From Cyprinodon diabolis (lineage: Eukaryota; Chordata; Actinopteri; Cyprinodontiformes; Cyprinodontidae): a DNA stretch of 64,000 bases. The position numbers were made by a program, and so were the translations under genes. Positions 24,421-37,700 of this stretch are shown here, one piece after another. The stretch is from positions 29,001,766 to 29,065,765 of the forward strand of contig CM060072.1 in NCBI GenBank assembly GCA_030533445.1, read 5' to 3'. The notes beneath the pieces were generated by a model, which ran no database searches, was not told where the DNA came from, and was given only the letters and a program-made list of their open reading frames with translations. Position 1 is the first letter of the stretch. Each line of letters begins with the position of its first letter.

Positions 24421-27400
24421 AGCTGTTTGGGGTAGCAGCCAAGCTATTATTTCCCCCCAGGAAAAATGAAACTAGAATGAAAAGAAAATAAAAATAATTA
24501 GAATTTAGCAATACATGTTGCTGCACATTAAGAAAGGGAAATGCTCTGAAAGATATACAAAATTAAATTTCTTTTATTGTCCTTTTATATAGACAGAGCG
24601 TATCTTAGACTTTTGTTTTTTGGGAGTCCTAAACTCGCTCGCCTCCATTGCTTCAGCTTGTAGACCAATAGCATGCATGCATGGTGACGTAATCCCAGTC
24701 AGATTATGTTATTATGGTACATTTTAAAACAGAGAGTAGAAAAAATGTGTAAAAGGCAAAAAATAACAAATATTAAACTAGCAAGACACAGTAATTTGTC
24801 ATTAAAACGTTTTATGTAACCAGTGTAAGTACGCTATGAATTTTAAGAAGGTCAAACAACTTTACTATGTACATTTAAATAGTAGAAAATAAAACTCTGT
24901 ATAGCTAATTAACAAAAAAGAATCATCTTAAGAATTAACCAAATGTTTTCATTAAAATCTTGTTTTTTGTTTTTTAATTCTTATCTTTAAAAAGAAATTC
25001 TGATTATTGCAGAAATTGTTGCTCAGACTGTGTTTCAGTTATTCAATTAATTAGTATACTGATTATGTATGTACATTAATAAAACATAGCTTACTGTATC
25101 AGTTCTAAACAATTTAACAATAATACTAGACAAGATTACTGAAAAACATTAGAGCAACTGTCAGTCATTATCAAACTATTGCAAAACAGAAATGCATCAC
25201 TTTTTGTTCTCCACACTCATTACCTCCAGAGACATGGGGAATATTTTATGACTCAGTATCAGGATGTGTTTCCTGATGATGCAAGATTTCTTTCCCTGCT
25301 TGGTGACTACTTGTCCTGACTCAGAATCAGTGCTGCCCCTGAACACTAAAAATCCTCAGAGGTAGAGACTGCAGCAGCTGTCCAGGTGGCTATCCCAGAT
25401 TCATCTGGGTGAGACCTGTTGTATGACTTATACTGGGAATACACCTCACAGTCCTGCAGTCAACATATCTTTTCCAAGGTGCTCTTCGTTATTTGAGCGT
25501 TCAGCTCTGATAACTAATCTGAGCACATTTATAGGTTTAAAAGCTGTGATCACTAGATGATATTGTTTAGACAACCTTTGTTGGATGTTACATTAAATCT
25601 ATTGTATTGTTAATGATAATAATAGGATTATAAAATCTTTATTTGTCATTATAACTTAGGCTGCATTGAAATGTGTCATCTATATCTAACCTATCCCTTA
25701 GGGTGCTCTGTTGCCCCCGGTAACCATTCTAAGGTGAAGGGTAGCTAGGCTGCATTATGTGGTCTACTTTAAAGGCCTGCATGAGTCACGCCTTTATAAA
25801 CTCATAGTTTGACTCAGGGCGTAAAGTCCTGTGTTTACGAATTTTGCTGCGCTGTTCTTGGCTTTGGAAAAAACCTTTTGGGCAATAGCTGTTATTTACA
25901 GAAGTCAATCACCTCAGTAAAAATAACCGGACATAACTGCTTGTAAGGTATTGCTTCTCACACTGTTTTCCAGAAGTACCCCCTGTTTTTTTCTTTCTTC
26001 CACAAAGATGCCTCCCTTCATCTGCTGAGCCGTTCTCCGGATGTTCTTCCTTTAAACATTTAGTTTAGCAATAAACCGTTGGTTTTCCTCTGGTATACAA
26101 CCAGAGGAATGTGGTTGTAGTTAAGGAGATGAAGTGTGACTGTGTTACACAGTGTAGACTCAGCTTCTGAAAGAAATAACACAAAGACATTGTTCCAACA
26201 AATGCTCATCTTTTAATACTTTTTAATAAAACACACCTTCTTAAGATTTTTCCAGTCAGGGTTTTGGTCTCACCAAAGAATTCAGACTGAATGTTTGAAG
26301 TTTTAAATTAAGTTGTAGTTAGATGTTTAGATTCCTTAGGGTCAGACATGCAGAGGAAGGAAACACCCCAAGATCCTCAGTGCAGAGGAATGCACTGTTT
26401 AACAGCAACAATATAGAAGAGAGAAATAAATTAATTTGGCCACAACAGCCATAGATAAAGATATTTATGAATTGGTGAAGACTGGATGATTTAGCATATT
26501 TAACCAATCTTGATCGTAATCTTTCAAAGAAATCAATTTGCAGGAAAAGGTTTAAATGATTTAAATGATGTCATTTGATGCTGACCCAGTGAAAAGCACA
26601 GATCACTTATAAAGTATTTTGTTTACTCAGGATGTCTGTTTTTGCATTACAGTATCTTTGTATCACCATCTTACACATTTGATCTGACTGCTAAAGTGAC
26701 TTGTTAGCAGTGACGTGCACAGACATCTTTGGGGGCAGGTGCCCAGGTTGGAAAAAGGGCACCTTAATCATCGCATGAAGCCGTCAACAGCCAAACACCG
26801 TCTGATGCTGACAATCTCCCTCAGTCCATAGGTAGCAGTGCCACATTGGTGCCACTTAAGAATTCTAATCCACTATAATAAAGCCCAAGAATCTAGAATA
26901 TCTTTAAGTTTATTGGGTTTATATGACAATTTGCAGATTAACTAAAATTTCCATTTGAAATATAGGTAGTGCATAATAGGTAATAATCTGATTTTAATGT
27001 TACAAACTCTCAGTCCACTGACAGGTCATCTTATTTTCCTACTCAGATTAGGGAAAAATAATTCTTTTAAAAAAGTTTTACATATTTTTAGGTCAGTATT
27101 TGCAGTCCAAGATCTCTGTCAATAAACACAGAAACTGAAAATGCAGCTTCATCTAGATGTCACACTTAAACTGAAAAGAACCGTATTAAAGTATGAACTG
27201 TGATGATTTAGCCTTATGTTTGCTTTCAAATGAAATGTTTAACAGAGAAAGTAACCTGTTTGCTTTAGTTGTCACAAAAAAGTCCAAAAGATGTCATCAG
27301 GGAGTCCCAGACAGGAACCATCACAGCAAATCAATAATTACATCCATGAGATGCTTTAAATTACCCTTTGTTCTAATTTGAGTAAAGAGTTGCAAATGGA

Positions 27401-27660
27401 AATCCAGGTTGAAATCAGAAGGCAGATAAGATCCAGGCTCAGTCCACAGGCAGAATCCAGCAGGAGTCCGAAGACGGGTCAGGCAAACAGATCAGAACAG
27501 GAACAGGCTCAAAGGTCTGACGTCAAAACAGGTCAGGATCAAGCAATCAGAACACAAACAGACAGACTAGACTAGACTAGAGAACTCTCACCAAGGGCTC
27601 GAATAATCTGACACTGATGACTGGGAGCAGGCAAATAATGTGTAAATAATTTTCTTTACT

Positions 27661-27670
<10 letters not shown>
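24421..27670. other. Intergenic, nothing recognised
   Basis: AT-rich sequence lacking exons I can support. A short stretch at 26708-26765 (GTGACGTGCACAGAC, GGTGCCCAGG) resembles the end of an interspersed element but is not classifiable. Confidence 0.35.

Positions 27671-27673
<3 letters not shown>

Positions 27674-27756
<83 letters not shown>
27674..27756. repeat. (CA)n microsatellite
   Basis: About 40 uninterrupted AC dinucleotides. Confidence 0.97.
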
Positions 27757-27758
<2 letters not shown>

Positions 27759-27807
27759 CCGGTATGTATAAAATCGGTATAGAATTATTAGACAGCATGG
27801 GGTTAAT

Positions 27808-27945
27808 TTCCACTGTTATGCTGATGATACTACGCTATATCTATAAATCCAGATGACACTAATCCATTAAATAGACTACAGGCATGTCTGAATACATGAA
27901 AACCTGGATGACTCTTAACTTTCTGCTCCTGAATGCAGACAAGGG
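27808..27945 (+). pseudogene. L2-like LINE reverse transcriptase fragment (YADD box)
   Basis: The forward strand encodes CYADDTTLYL followed by a stop, then, after repair by eye only for recognition, the LINE segment ending NFLLLNAD. YADD is the catalytic core of reverse transcriptase. It is truncated by a SINE at about 27950. Confidence 0.7.
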
Positions 27946-27954
27946 GGAGCAATG

Positions 27955-28240
27955 AGTGGTGCGGTTGTCTTGCAGTAAGAAGGTTCTTGGTTCGATTCCA
28001 GGGGTCTTTCTACATTGAGTTTGCATGTGTTGGTTCTCTCTGACTTCCTGCTGCAGCCCAAAAACATGATTTTTAGGTTAATTGGCTTAATTGGCTCTCT
28101 AAATTGTCCTTAGGATTCTGTGCTTGGTTGTATATCTCTGTGTTGTCCTGTGCCAGACTGACGACCTGTCAGGGATGTACCCTTCCTCTCTCCAATAGAC
28201 GACCCCACTGTAGATGGATGAATACCAAACAGATGAGGAT
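27955..28240 (+). mobile_element. tRNA-derived SINE, second family
   Basis: Contains GTGGTGCGGTTGTCTTGCAG, box-B-like GGTTCGATTCC, then GAGTTTGCATGTGTTGGTTC, TTAATTGGC and CTAAATTGTCC, and the terminal GATGGATGAATAC. This is a very common fish short interspersed repeat, distinct from the TAGTGGTTAG family elsewhere in the window. Confidence 0.7.
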
Positions 28241-28768
28241 CTGTTGAGGATTTGATTTATTTGTATTTTAAAAAAAAGCTAAAGCTACAAAACTCTTTTG
28301 TTTCACAACTGCTAAACTCTAAGTCATCCACTCAAACTAATTGTTGGTGTTACTCCTCTTCAGACAGATGAAGATGATCATGTTGAGTTTTGAATCAAAT
28401 ATCTGCAGGATTTTGTTCCTTATTTTCTGTAAATCCACAGTAAACATATCTTTCCCACTGTAAGTGGCTCACCTGTGGTTGAGGCAGCCCTGCAGTTCCA
28501 GTGGACTCTAGTCTATAGGGTCAGGAAGACAAAAGTCAGAAAGTTTGATAAGATATTTTAAACTTAAATTGTTTTTTGGTCTGATACCACCTATAAATAA
28601 AAGGTCTTCTTTTCCATTCCAAAACCCATTAAGGAGACATGCTGTTCTTGTTGAGACAGGAGCTTTCACATATAATAAGCAGGTGGTTTTGGCTGCTGTG
28701 CATCCAGCTCTGTGTTTAAGCTGCACTGAAATGAAGGAAGCTCTCACTGTGGCTTCTACCTGCTCAAC

Positions 28769-31700
28769 ATGAGCCTGCTCTGTGTGATGCTTCTGACTCT
28801 CATGAGGCTCAACCGCACTGCTGCGGTAGCCTCACCCGTCCGCATCACTGACCAACCTCCACAATCACTATCTGAGGCTGACCAGAAGATTGCAGAGGTA
28901 ACTTAACTCTTTTCCATTGATCAATATAGGTTGCATATGACAGCCTGTTGATGCTAAAGGTTTTCTGAAGTTTTCATAGCCTCATTGTATTTGCTGTTTC
29001 AGATAGAAATGCTGTTCTGTAAGAAATCCTTAGAGTTGCATTTTTGATTTGACCCACTGCCAAATGTTTATTCTCAGAAAACCTGCTACTTTTTGCATGA
29101 GTCCAGAATTCAAAATAATATAGCAATAGATCCTTATATAATACAATATCTTAAATCTAACTAGATATCTTTACCATTTTCTTTTAGAGAACAGTGTTTT
29201 CTCACACCTTAATGAGTAATATGACTGTAATTGCATTTAGAAAAGACTACATTTAATTTACCAACATTTCGAATATGCTGTCTTCTGCGACTTTAGATTT
29301 TTGAGTTGTGAAAAAACAAAAAACAAAACAAAAAAACATTTAATTAGTTGGAAAGATAATTATATAACTAATATCTCTACAATCTGTTTGTGAAGTGTCA
29401 CCTGAGGCAAACTGTGGTTCAGTGATATTGGTTCAGATGATTTTCCCTCTGATTTGCTGCCAACTGGCTCCTTGTTAAAATCTTTCCCTGATGTATTCTT
29501 AGGAAGGCAGCAGCAGTAGTAGACAGTAATTACCTGTATGGTAAGCATTGTCTTATGATGACAGCAGTCAAAATATGTAGGCAGCCCCTCAATGAGGAAA
29601 ATTTTTTTTTAATATTAATCTTCAAAGGTAAACTTTTTAACACTATTGCATATTGTATTTTAGAATGAAAAAACAAAGAATGCATCAAAGACAGTATAAT
29701 AAGAGAATCAGGATCAGAATCAAGTTTATTGCCAAGTAGGTTTGCAATTACAAGGAATTTTACTTGGTGTTGATGGTGCAGACAAAATTGGATGGAAAGA
29801 AACTGTTCTTGTGGAGTGAGGTTTTATTCCTTATGGACCGCAGCCTCCTACCAGAGGGAAGAGACTGAAATACTTTGTGGCTGGAGTGCAAGGGATCAGC
29901 CACAATAATCCCTGCACGCCTCAGAGTCCAGGAGGCATACAGATCCTAAAGAGATGGAAGATTGCAAGCAATCACTTTCTCTACTGACCGGATGACATGC
30001 TGCAGTGTCATCCTTGGCAATGGCACCAGCATACTAGATGGTGATGGAAGAGGTGAGAAAGACTCAATGATGGAGGAGTAGAAGTGCACCATCCTTCTCC
30101 TTGGCAGGTTTAATTTCTTTAGCTTCCGCATAAGCCGGGCGTACAAGACATAAAGTTCACAATTTATGTTCAGCCCGACGCTCTGATGCGATCTACCTGC
30201 TCACACTGCATGACTAAAAACCACGTCGGACTTAGCTCCGCGGTGAGATGGAGCTGCTCTGACTGGTCTATCTGGAAGCCAAACAAATAGAAGGGGAATA
30301 TAAAAACTCACTATAGTGAAATAGGCTGCCTTGGCAATTTGTGAAAGTTTGTGCTGAAAGCCCTGAAAAGAAAAGGCAACAACGCATTTGGAAAAAAGAC
30401 ATGGCTGAGCAAATGTGGCTACTATGGTCTGTCAATTTTAGACAAAACTGCTTTTCACTCATTGCACCCCTGTCACGCTGCTGTGTTTACAGAAGAATCC
30501 TTGTTTGCGCACTGAGCGATTTGTCCACAACGGTCGGGAGAAAATCTAACATGTTTGATTTTCTCCCGACCTTACTATTCCTGAGCAGGAGGTGGTCGTG
30601 GGAGGTTGATCGCCCCTCGTACACTACATGACTCAAAATGCACAATCAGGCTGAAAGTCGGACCGGTCGAAAGATTCTCGCACGACTGGAAAATCGCCCC
30701 GAAAAGCGCACAGTGCATGCTTGGCTTTAGCCAGCATTTGTATCACAGTTTCTGTATATTCTCAGATCCTGTGTTTTAAATAGCTTTCCTTGGACTTGCT
30801 ATTTAGCAGTTAGTCATTTTGCCTCAGATTCATGCAGTCATTTACTCGGTATGAAAATGACTGCAGCGGGAAGATGACCAGATTCTGGTAAGAAGGATTT
30901 CTTGCTCCAACATTCATCTTTTGTAAATCTAAAAACACTGATAAAAAAATAAAGGGAACACTCAAATAACTCATCCTAGATCTGAATGAATGAGATATTT
31001 TCATTGAATACTTTGTTCTGCAAAAAGCTGAATGTTCTCACTACAAAATCACACAAATTCAATCAATGGAAATCAAATATATTAACCAAGGGAGCCCTGG
31101 ATTTGGAGTTCCACACAAATAAAAGTGTAAAAACCCTCCAGTCTGATCCAGCCATGATGTAATGTCCTTAGAATAGGTCAGACTGAGGCTCAGCATTGTG
31201 TGTGGCCTCCACCTGCCTCTATGACCCTCCTACAACACCTGATGAGGAGCAGGATGGTTTCTTGAGGGATCTCCTCCCAGAGCTGGACTAAAGCATCCCC
31301 CAAATCATGGACAGTCAACCATTCATCCATTTTTTGGTGGATGGATGGAGACTTGTGCTGACCTACTCCAACCACATGAGGTCTATCATTGTTCTGCATT
31401 AGCAGGAACCATGGAGCCACCTGCACCAGCAGATGAGGATCTCATCTGGGTGGGGAGTGGGGACTACCCCCAGGCTGAGGCTCAGGCAGTAGATGTAGCT
31501 GAGGACCTCACAGAGCTCATCAGTGCAGTTCCTCAGCTGCCTTGGGGGAAGCCATCTGGTCCAGAGGGTTTCCTCTGTTTAAGTCAGTTCAGCTGGCCTC
31601 TCATCTGCCAGCTGAGACCTCACCGGTGTGAGGTCTCTGGTGGCCTGGGGTTTGGAGACGTGTGGATAGGTGTGGAGAGGGAGGGGGCCAGTGTTAGAGG

Positions 31701-34700
31701 AGTTAAATTGGGTGAAAAATCTATTTAACTCATGTGCAAACTTGGTGTCACTGTCTGCAGCCCTGCTGGTGGTCTTCTGCCCAAAGCCGAAGATTTTCTC
31801 GAGATCCCTCCACACATCTCTGACATTGTTCTGTGCCAGTTGTTCCTCCATCTTCCTCCCATAGTCCTTAATTGCCACCCTGATCCTCCATTGGAGCTCT
31901 TGCTGAACTCTATGCTGCTCTTCTCCATCCCCTGAGTTAAAAGCCCTTTTTTTCTGATTCAGGAGCCGCACAGTGCTCTCTACACAGAAGGTCATGTAGT
32001 CAGGGATACATTCAGTCAGGCTGTTGATGTCATCACCATGAGACTTTGGAACATGCTCCAGTCTCCAGTTTGGTTAGAGACAAACTGCAGTTTTCTCCGG
32101 TTGCTAGGGTGTTATACTTTACAGACAGGACACAGACTTTAGAAACTTTATCCACTACAGTCATCTGATAGCTATTAACTTTTACTAAAATACTTAACTT
32201 AGGAAAATAACTATTACTCTACTTTTGGATCATTTGGGGTTCAATTTGAATAATTTCAGAATTTCCTAAACTATCATGCTCTCATTTACATAAAGTGACT
32301 CTGAAGACTGGGACAGAAGAATGTGTTTACAAACCTGACAACGTGTGACATGTCAGTGGCTGAACATGTATAAGAGCTGTTAATGTTGCCACCTACAATT
32401 ACATGTGTTCAGCAATTTTTACAGCAACATACTGTCATTTAAGTAAAAAAAATGTTGGGAATGTTTACCGTCTGGTACTGTCTGCACGAATTGGAACATA
32501 AATCACTTCACACTGCTAAGTCACAAAATTGCAACCTTCAAAACACAAGCTGTCCAAAGCTATAATCTTATCTCTATGTCATGCTGACCAGAACTTATCT
32601 TTATGCAGACAAGTCATATATAAATACATACATATATATTTTCTTTGTTTTTATGTATGCTGTTTAAGTTCACAAGTTTGTCAAATGTCAAAGGGGTGTG
32701 AATAATTATTAAATTTTTAATTTGAATAGCACTTTTTCATTTAGACACATTCCTTGTTTTTCTTTAGATAGAAGTGAGACCATCTTACCTTTTTCTTTCA
32801 CTGCAGTGTAAAGTTAGCTTCAGTGCATGTGTGTGATATGAATTGTTTTCCACAGGAATATCTTAAGCACTTCTATGGGTACCAGCCCAAGACAGAAAGA
32901 CAAAAAAGGGCTGAAGACTTAAATAAGGATCCAAACTGGACGAGAGGACTCTGTGAGAAGGTGAAGAAAATGCAACGATTTTTTGGCTTGCCTCCCGATG
33001 GGAAACTCAATAAAGAGACTCTCTCCATAATGAAGAAGCCACGCTGTGGACTGTCAGATGTAGAGCCCTATGGAAGCACGTTTCGTTGGAGGAATGTGAC
33101 AATTAGTTACAGGTGAGACAAGACCTTAGAAACGACTGATTATCCAGTATATTTTTTTGAGATGTGTTACAGAGGTTAATGCAAGTGGTTTACGTTTATT
33201 TTAACACCCAAACAAGAGGTTAAAAGATTTATCTTTGTGTAAAAGCAACACTGCTTTCCACTCTCAACACAGTCTGCAAGGTTTAATGAGATGTATCTTA
33301 AGCCAAGCATCCACTGATCTATTTGGTTGGATAACGGCCATCTTAAAGTGTTGGCTTCTAACCCAAAAGAAGTATCAAACTAAGCCCTGACAGCCCAGGG
33401 TGCAGACCAGGGAGCAAAGTCATAATTTAACGCACCTCTCTGCAGCTTCTCTACTGTTACTCACCCTCGATCTAACGGTGTACGTTCCTATCCTCAACTG
33501 TGGTCATGAAGTCTGGATCATGACCGAAAGACTGAGTCAAGAAGAAATGTTTACTGAAAAACTATTTGGGGGGTTGGGAAAATAACTATTACTGTACTTT
33601 TGGATAATTTAGGGTTTAATTTGAATAATTAGAATTTCGTAAACTATGATGTTCTTATTTACATGAAGTGATCCTGAAGCCTGGGACAGAAGGATGTGTC
33701 TGAAATCTGGATCATGACTGAAAGAACGAGACACTGGATCCAATCGGACAAAATAAGCTTCCTCTGCAGGATGGCTGGGCTCTTCCTTAGAGAGAGGGTG
33801 AAAAGCTCTAAGATTTGGGAGGGACTCGGAGTACAGCTGCTTCTCCTCCAAATTAAAAGAAGTCAGCTCAGGTGGCTCGGACATCTCTTTCAGATGCCCT
33901 TTGAACCTTTCTTTCTTAAGGGTTCAAGACATGTCCCACTTGGAGGAGGACCAGGGGATGACCAGGACAAACTGGAGGGACTATGTCTATCAGCGGGCCT
34001 GGGAGCACCTCGGGCCTCCCTGAGCAGGGCTGGAGGAGGAGTCTGTCTAGAGCAAAGACTGGGAGTCTCTGCTAAGACTCTTATAGAGTCTTATTGATAC
34101 TCTTATGGAGTCTTATATACTCTGGGAGTCTCTGCTAAGACTCTTATAGAGTCTCTGGGAGATTCTGGGAGACTCTGGGAGTCTCTGCTGCCCGTGACCC
34201 GTACCTGGATGAAGGGGAAGACGACTTGACAAGACCCCTGGTTTCCATCATCCAAACAATAAAGCAATAAAACCTCCTCTGCTGTTAACCTTGTACTGTC
34301 CACCAGGTCCTTTAGAATTTTTCAGAGTACCTATTTGATTTGGTGTTGAACACTGAAAGGGTCATCATAGTGGTGGATTTTAACATCCATGCTGACATTG
34401 AAGTGATAGCTTCGGTGCGGCTTTTAATGCTATCTTAGACAGCAGCATGGAGGAATCGTTTAAAAACGGCCTAAGTGTCTGGAAAAAACTAAGCATCAAA
34501 CTGGAAAAGCTGCTGAAGAACTGTATGGTTACATGGGACATCTTCAAACAGAGCACATCTGGAAGATCAATAGCTGCCTATTTGTCGGAAAACCACAACG
34601 CTACTGTTGAGAAAAACTGATTTTATTTTTTTAAAGTGAGATTGCTGCATACACTTGGATTGACTTTCCGTGGACACAGGGAGTCTATCGATTCAGATTC

Positions 34701-37700
34701 TCGTGGGAATTATCTTGAGGTTTGCAAATTCTTTCCCGAAATATGATTCAGATTTTCAAAGTATGAAGTCTAATTATTTCAATGCTACAAGTCCAGATTT
34801 TTAGAAAGAAATAATTGAGATATGCACAAATTTGGTTCATGCGGAAATTGTAGAGAAAGTGCAGGACACTGGTTTATTTTGCTGTTAATCGCAGATGAGG
34901 CCAGGTCATCCAAAACTGAGCAGCTGTCAGTCTGTTTAAGATATACAGAGCAGCTTCAAATCAAGGAGCGTTTTTTGGGTTTTGTTGATTGTTCCACATC
35001 TCGATATGCAGCTGGGATCGTGGATGCAGCTGGGATCATGGATGGCGCCCTTGTAATGTCTAGCAGAGTGTCTGGAGTGCAGCAGTGCATTAAAGAGATG
35101 CATCCATACGCATCATACCTACACTGCTTGGCTCAATAACTGAATCTCGTGCTTGTGGACTGCTGCACGGTGAACCATTTTCTTGATAACAACGACTTTG
35201 GGCAACAGAGAATAAAATGATGTAAATACTGTCCAATGTCCCAGAGTGAGACCACTGGATTCCAACAGCACATGTATTTCCCAGTGCTGGATGCCATAAT
35301 TTGCGAACTGCACAGACGATACACGGGAGAAGCTGTTGAACTCGCACAGGCCTGTGCAGCAGTGTTAAGATGCGACAAAATGGAATTGAACCTCTCATAC
35401 AAAAGTATGCACAGCCTCTGAAAATCAACAACAACCTTGCTGGAACAGAGATGGACCTTGTTAAAGACTCTATTAGCCTCATTTTTTTTTATCTGTTTCA
35501 CGTGAAAGTCTTCAAAAAACAGTGACAAGGGCGGTTTACCCAAATCTATACAAGCAAACAGAGCAGGTAGTTTATCCCTGCTTCCAACAGACATTACAGT
35601 GTGGCACGTGGCACTATAACTGCAATATCTAATGTGCAATCTCTATTTAATACCTTGTGCAATAACCATATATATAAATACCTATTTTTATAAGTACCTA
35701 TTTAATACTGTGTGCAAGGTTAAGGGTCTTGCTAAGAGACTCACAGTGGCAGTCTGTGGGTGTGGGACTCGAGCTCAGAACCTCAGGATTCCAAGCTCTA
35801 TTCCCTAACCTCTAGGTAGCCACTTTCAACCATTGAGCCAATGTGACAAGATAATTCCTCCACTGTGACATCAACAAAGTCTATCTAATCTAATCTTAAA
35901 GGACAGGGACCACTTTAAGTCTTTATGTCTTTATGTCAATATGTTACCTTACCACGGGTCTTCTCCTATTCAATGTCTGCATTCTTCCAGTACCTCAAAG
36001 CAATCTCAAGAATTAGCAAACAGCCTTGTTACTTCAGTTAGAAACAACTGATCAGGCCTGAAATCTGCAGTAATAGACTGAGACCTGATACCCAGATATA
36101 TTTAGAGACAGTTACAAACTTGGTCCTTTCTATCACCAAAATACATTTCAATGATGAAAGTCTTACCAATAAAATGCATTACTGGTTTGCTGCCATGTTA
36201 TTAACCTTCAAGACCACTCAATGCTTTTGGATCAAGTTGACTTTCACCCTCCAGACCAGAAACAAACACACAGAAGCATTTCTACTAACCTCAAGTCCAC
36301 AAACAGAAGATTACACCGAGTTCTTTCAAATGAAACCTGGAACCCAATTTGTTCAGAGATGCTTTTGAGTTTTTTAACTGTTTATAGAACTATCATTGAT
36401 CAAAGTGTTTTACCAAGCTTTTATCGTTTTTACTGGCTTTTTTACGCCCCTGAAACTTACCTTTTAATGCATTTTTCCTTCACCTACATGATGTAATTTT
36501 AATTTTCTAAATGCTGAAATGCTGCCTACAAAACTAAACCTTCCTTGCCTAGAAATACAGCATTGTAATCTGTGCAGAAAAAGGTTCTTGCGTAGCATGT
36601 GAAAAAATTGCCTAATTATATTGAGTCATTGCTTTGCAATTTTCAGGCTTCAGCGACATGCAATTCCTCTGCATTATTGGCACAACATTTACTTAGACTT
36701 AGAAAACTTTTATTGTCATGCTGTATTCACAGAGTGCATGCAAAACGAAATTTTGTTTTGTACAGCTTGTACAAAGTAGTGCAGCAGTGATCAGATGTAA
36801 ACAGTGTGGGAGAAAAAACGTGGTGCAAAAAAAAAAATCTATGGATATGAAAGTTCAGAGCATTAGATATATATATATATATATATATGATGCATTTATG
36901 CAGTATTTTGGTTTGGCTTTATCAGTGTATTGCAGAATCTGTGACATGATTTTGAGTTTTCTCAACAGTTCAACTGTCTGATGGTGGTGGGGAAGAAGCT
37001 GTTTCAGAATCTACTGGACCTGCATCGAAAGCTTTGAATTTACAGATGTATTGTTAAATTAAGCAAAATAGTTTGTTAAAATTGAGCCATGGGGCCTAGC
37101 TCGGAGCTCATCTGCCTGGCAGTGTGTTACCTGGAAGGGGCCGCCTGTGGAGCTGGTTGACACTTGCCTTTTGCATCCCTGCGTCTTTTTCTATGTCTGC
37201 TTCTGTCTCCTTGAACCCCAGTCAACCTCAGCAGATGACGCATAAGTAAAATAATTAAAGAAATAAAAAGCTTTCATAATGTCTGGAATGATAAAGACAG
37301 AGAGGAGTTATAGCAGAATTGAACTATTTGACAGAATTAAAGTGAGTTTTTGAAAGCTCCAAAATAATTAATCAAATTATCTATTTCCTGTTTAGGATTA
37401 CGTAGGAACAAGGTAGGTGATTTTTTAACAATTAGGAAACGGTTAATTTGGTAAGCTTTTTTTATTGGTGTTTCTGTGTAAAAATGCTACAGCTAGTACA
37501 TGATGACACCAACAATCGTAAAATGTAAGATGATGACAATGATCACCATATTAGCTTTAAATGCAGTGGGTTACTAACATAAGTAAGGGCACTTACTTCT
37601 GGACTTCTGGATTATTCAGTATTCTATGTTCATTAGCTTTTTACCATGTTGATGTAAATTGCTTTAAATTGTGTGATTTTCTGTGCAGAATTGCTGGTAA

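Noticed and set aside
31579..31995. 138-aa reverse-strand frame as a host gene
   Set aside because: It matches the ORF2 linker region of fish LINEs and is flanked by the rest of the degraded element.
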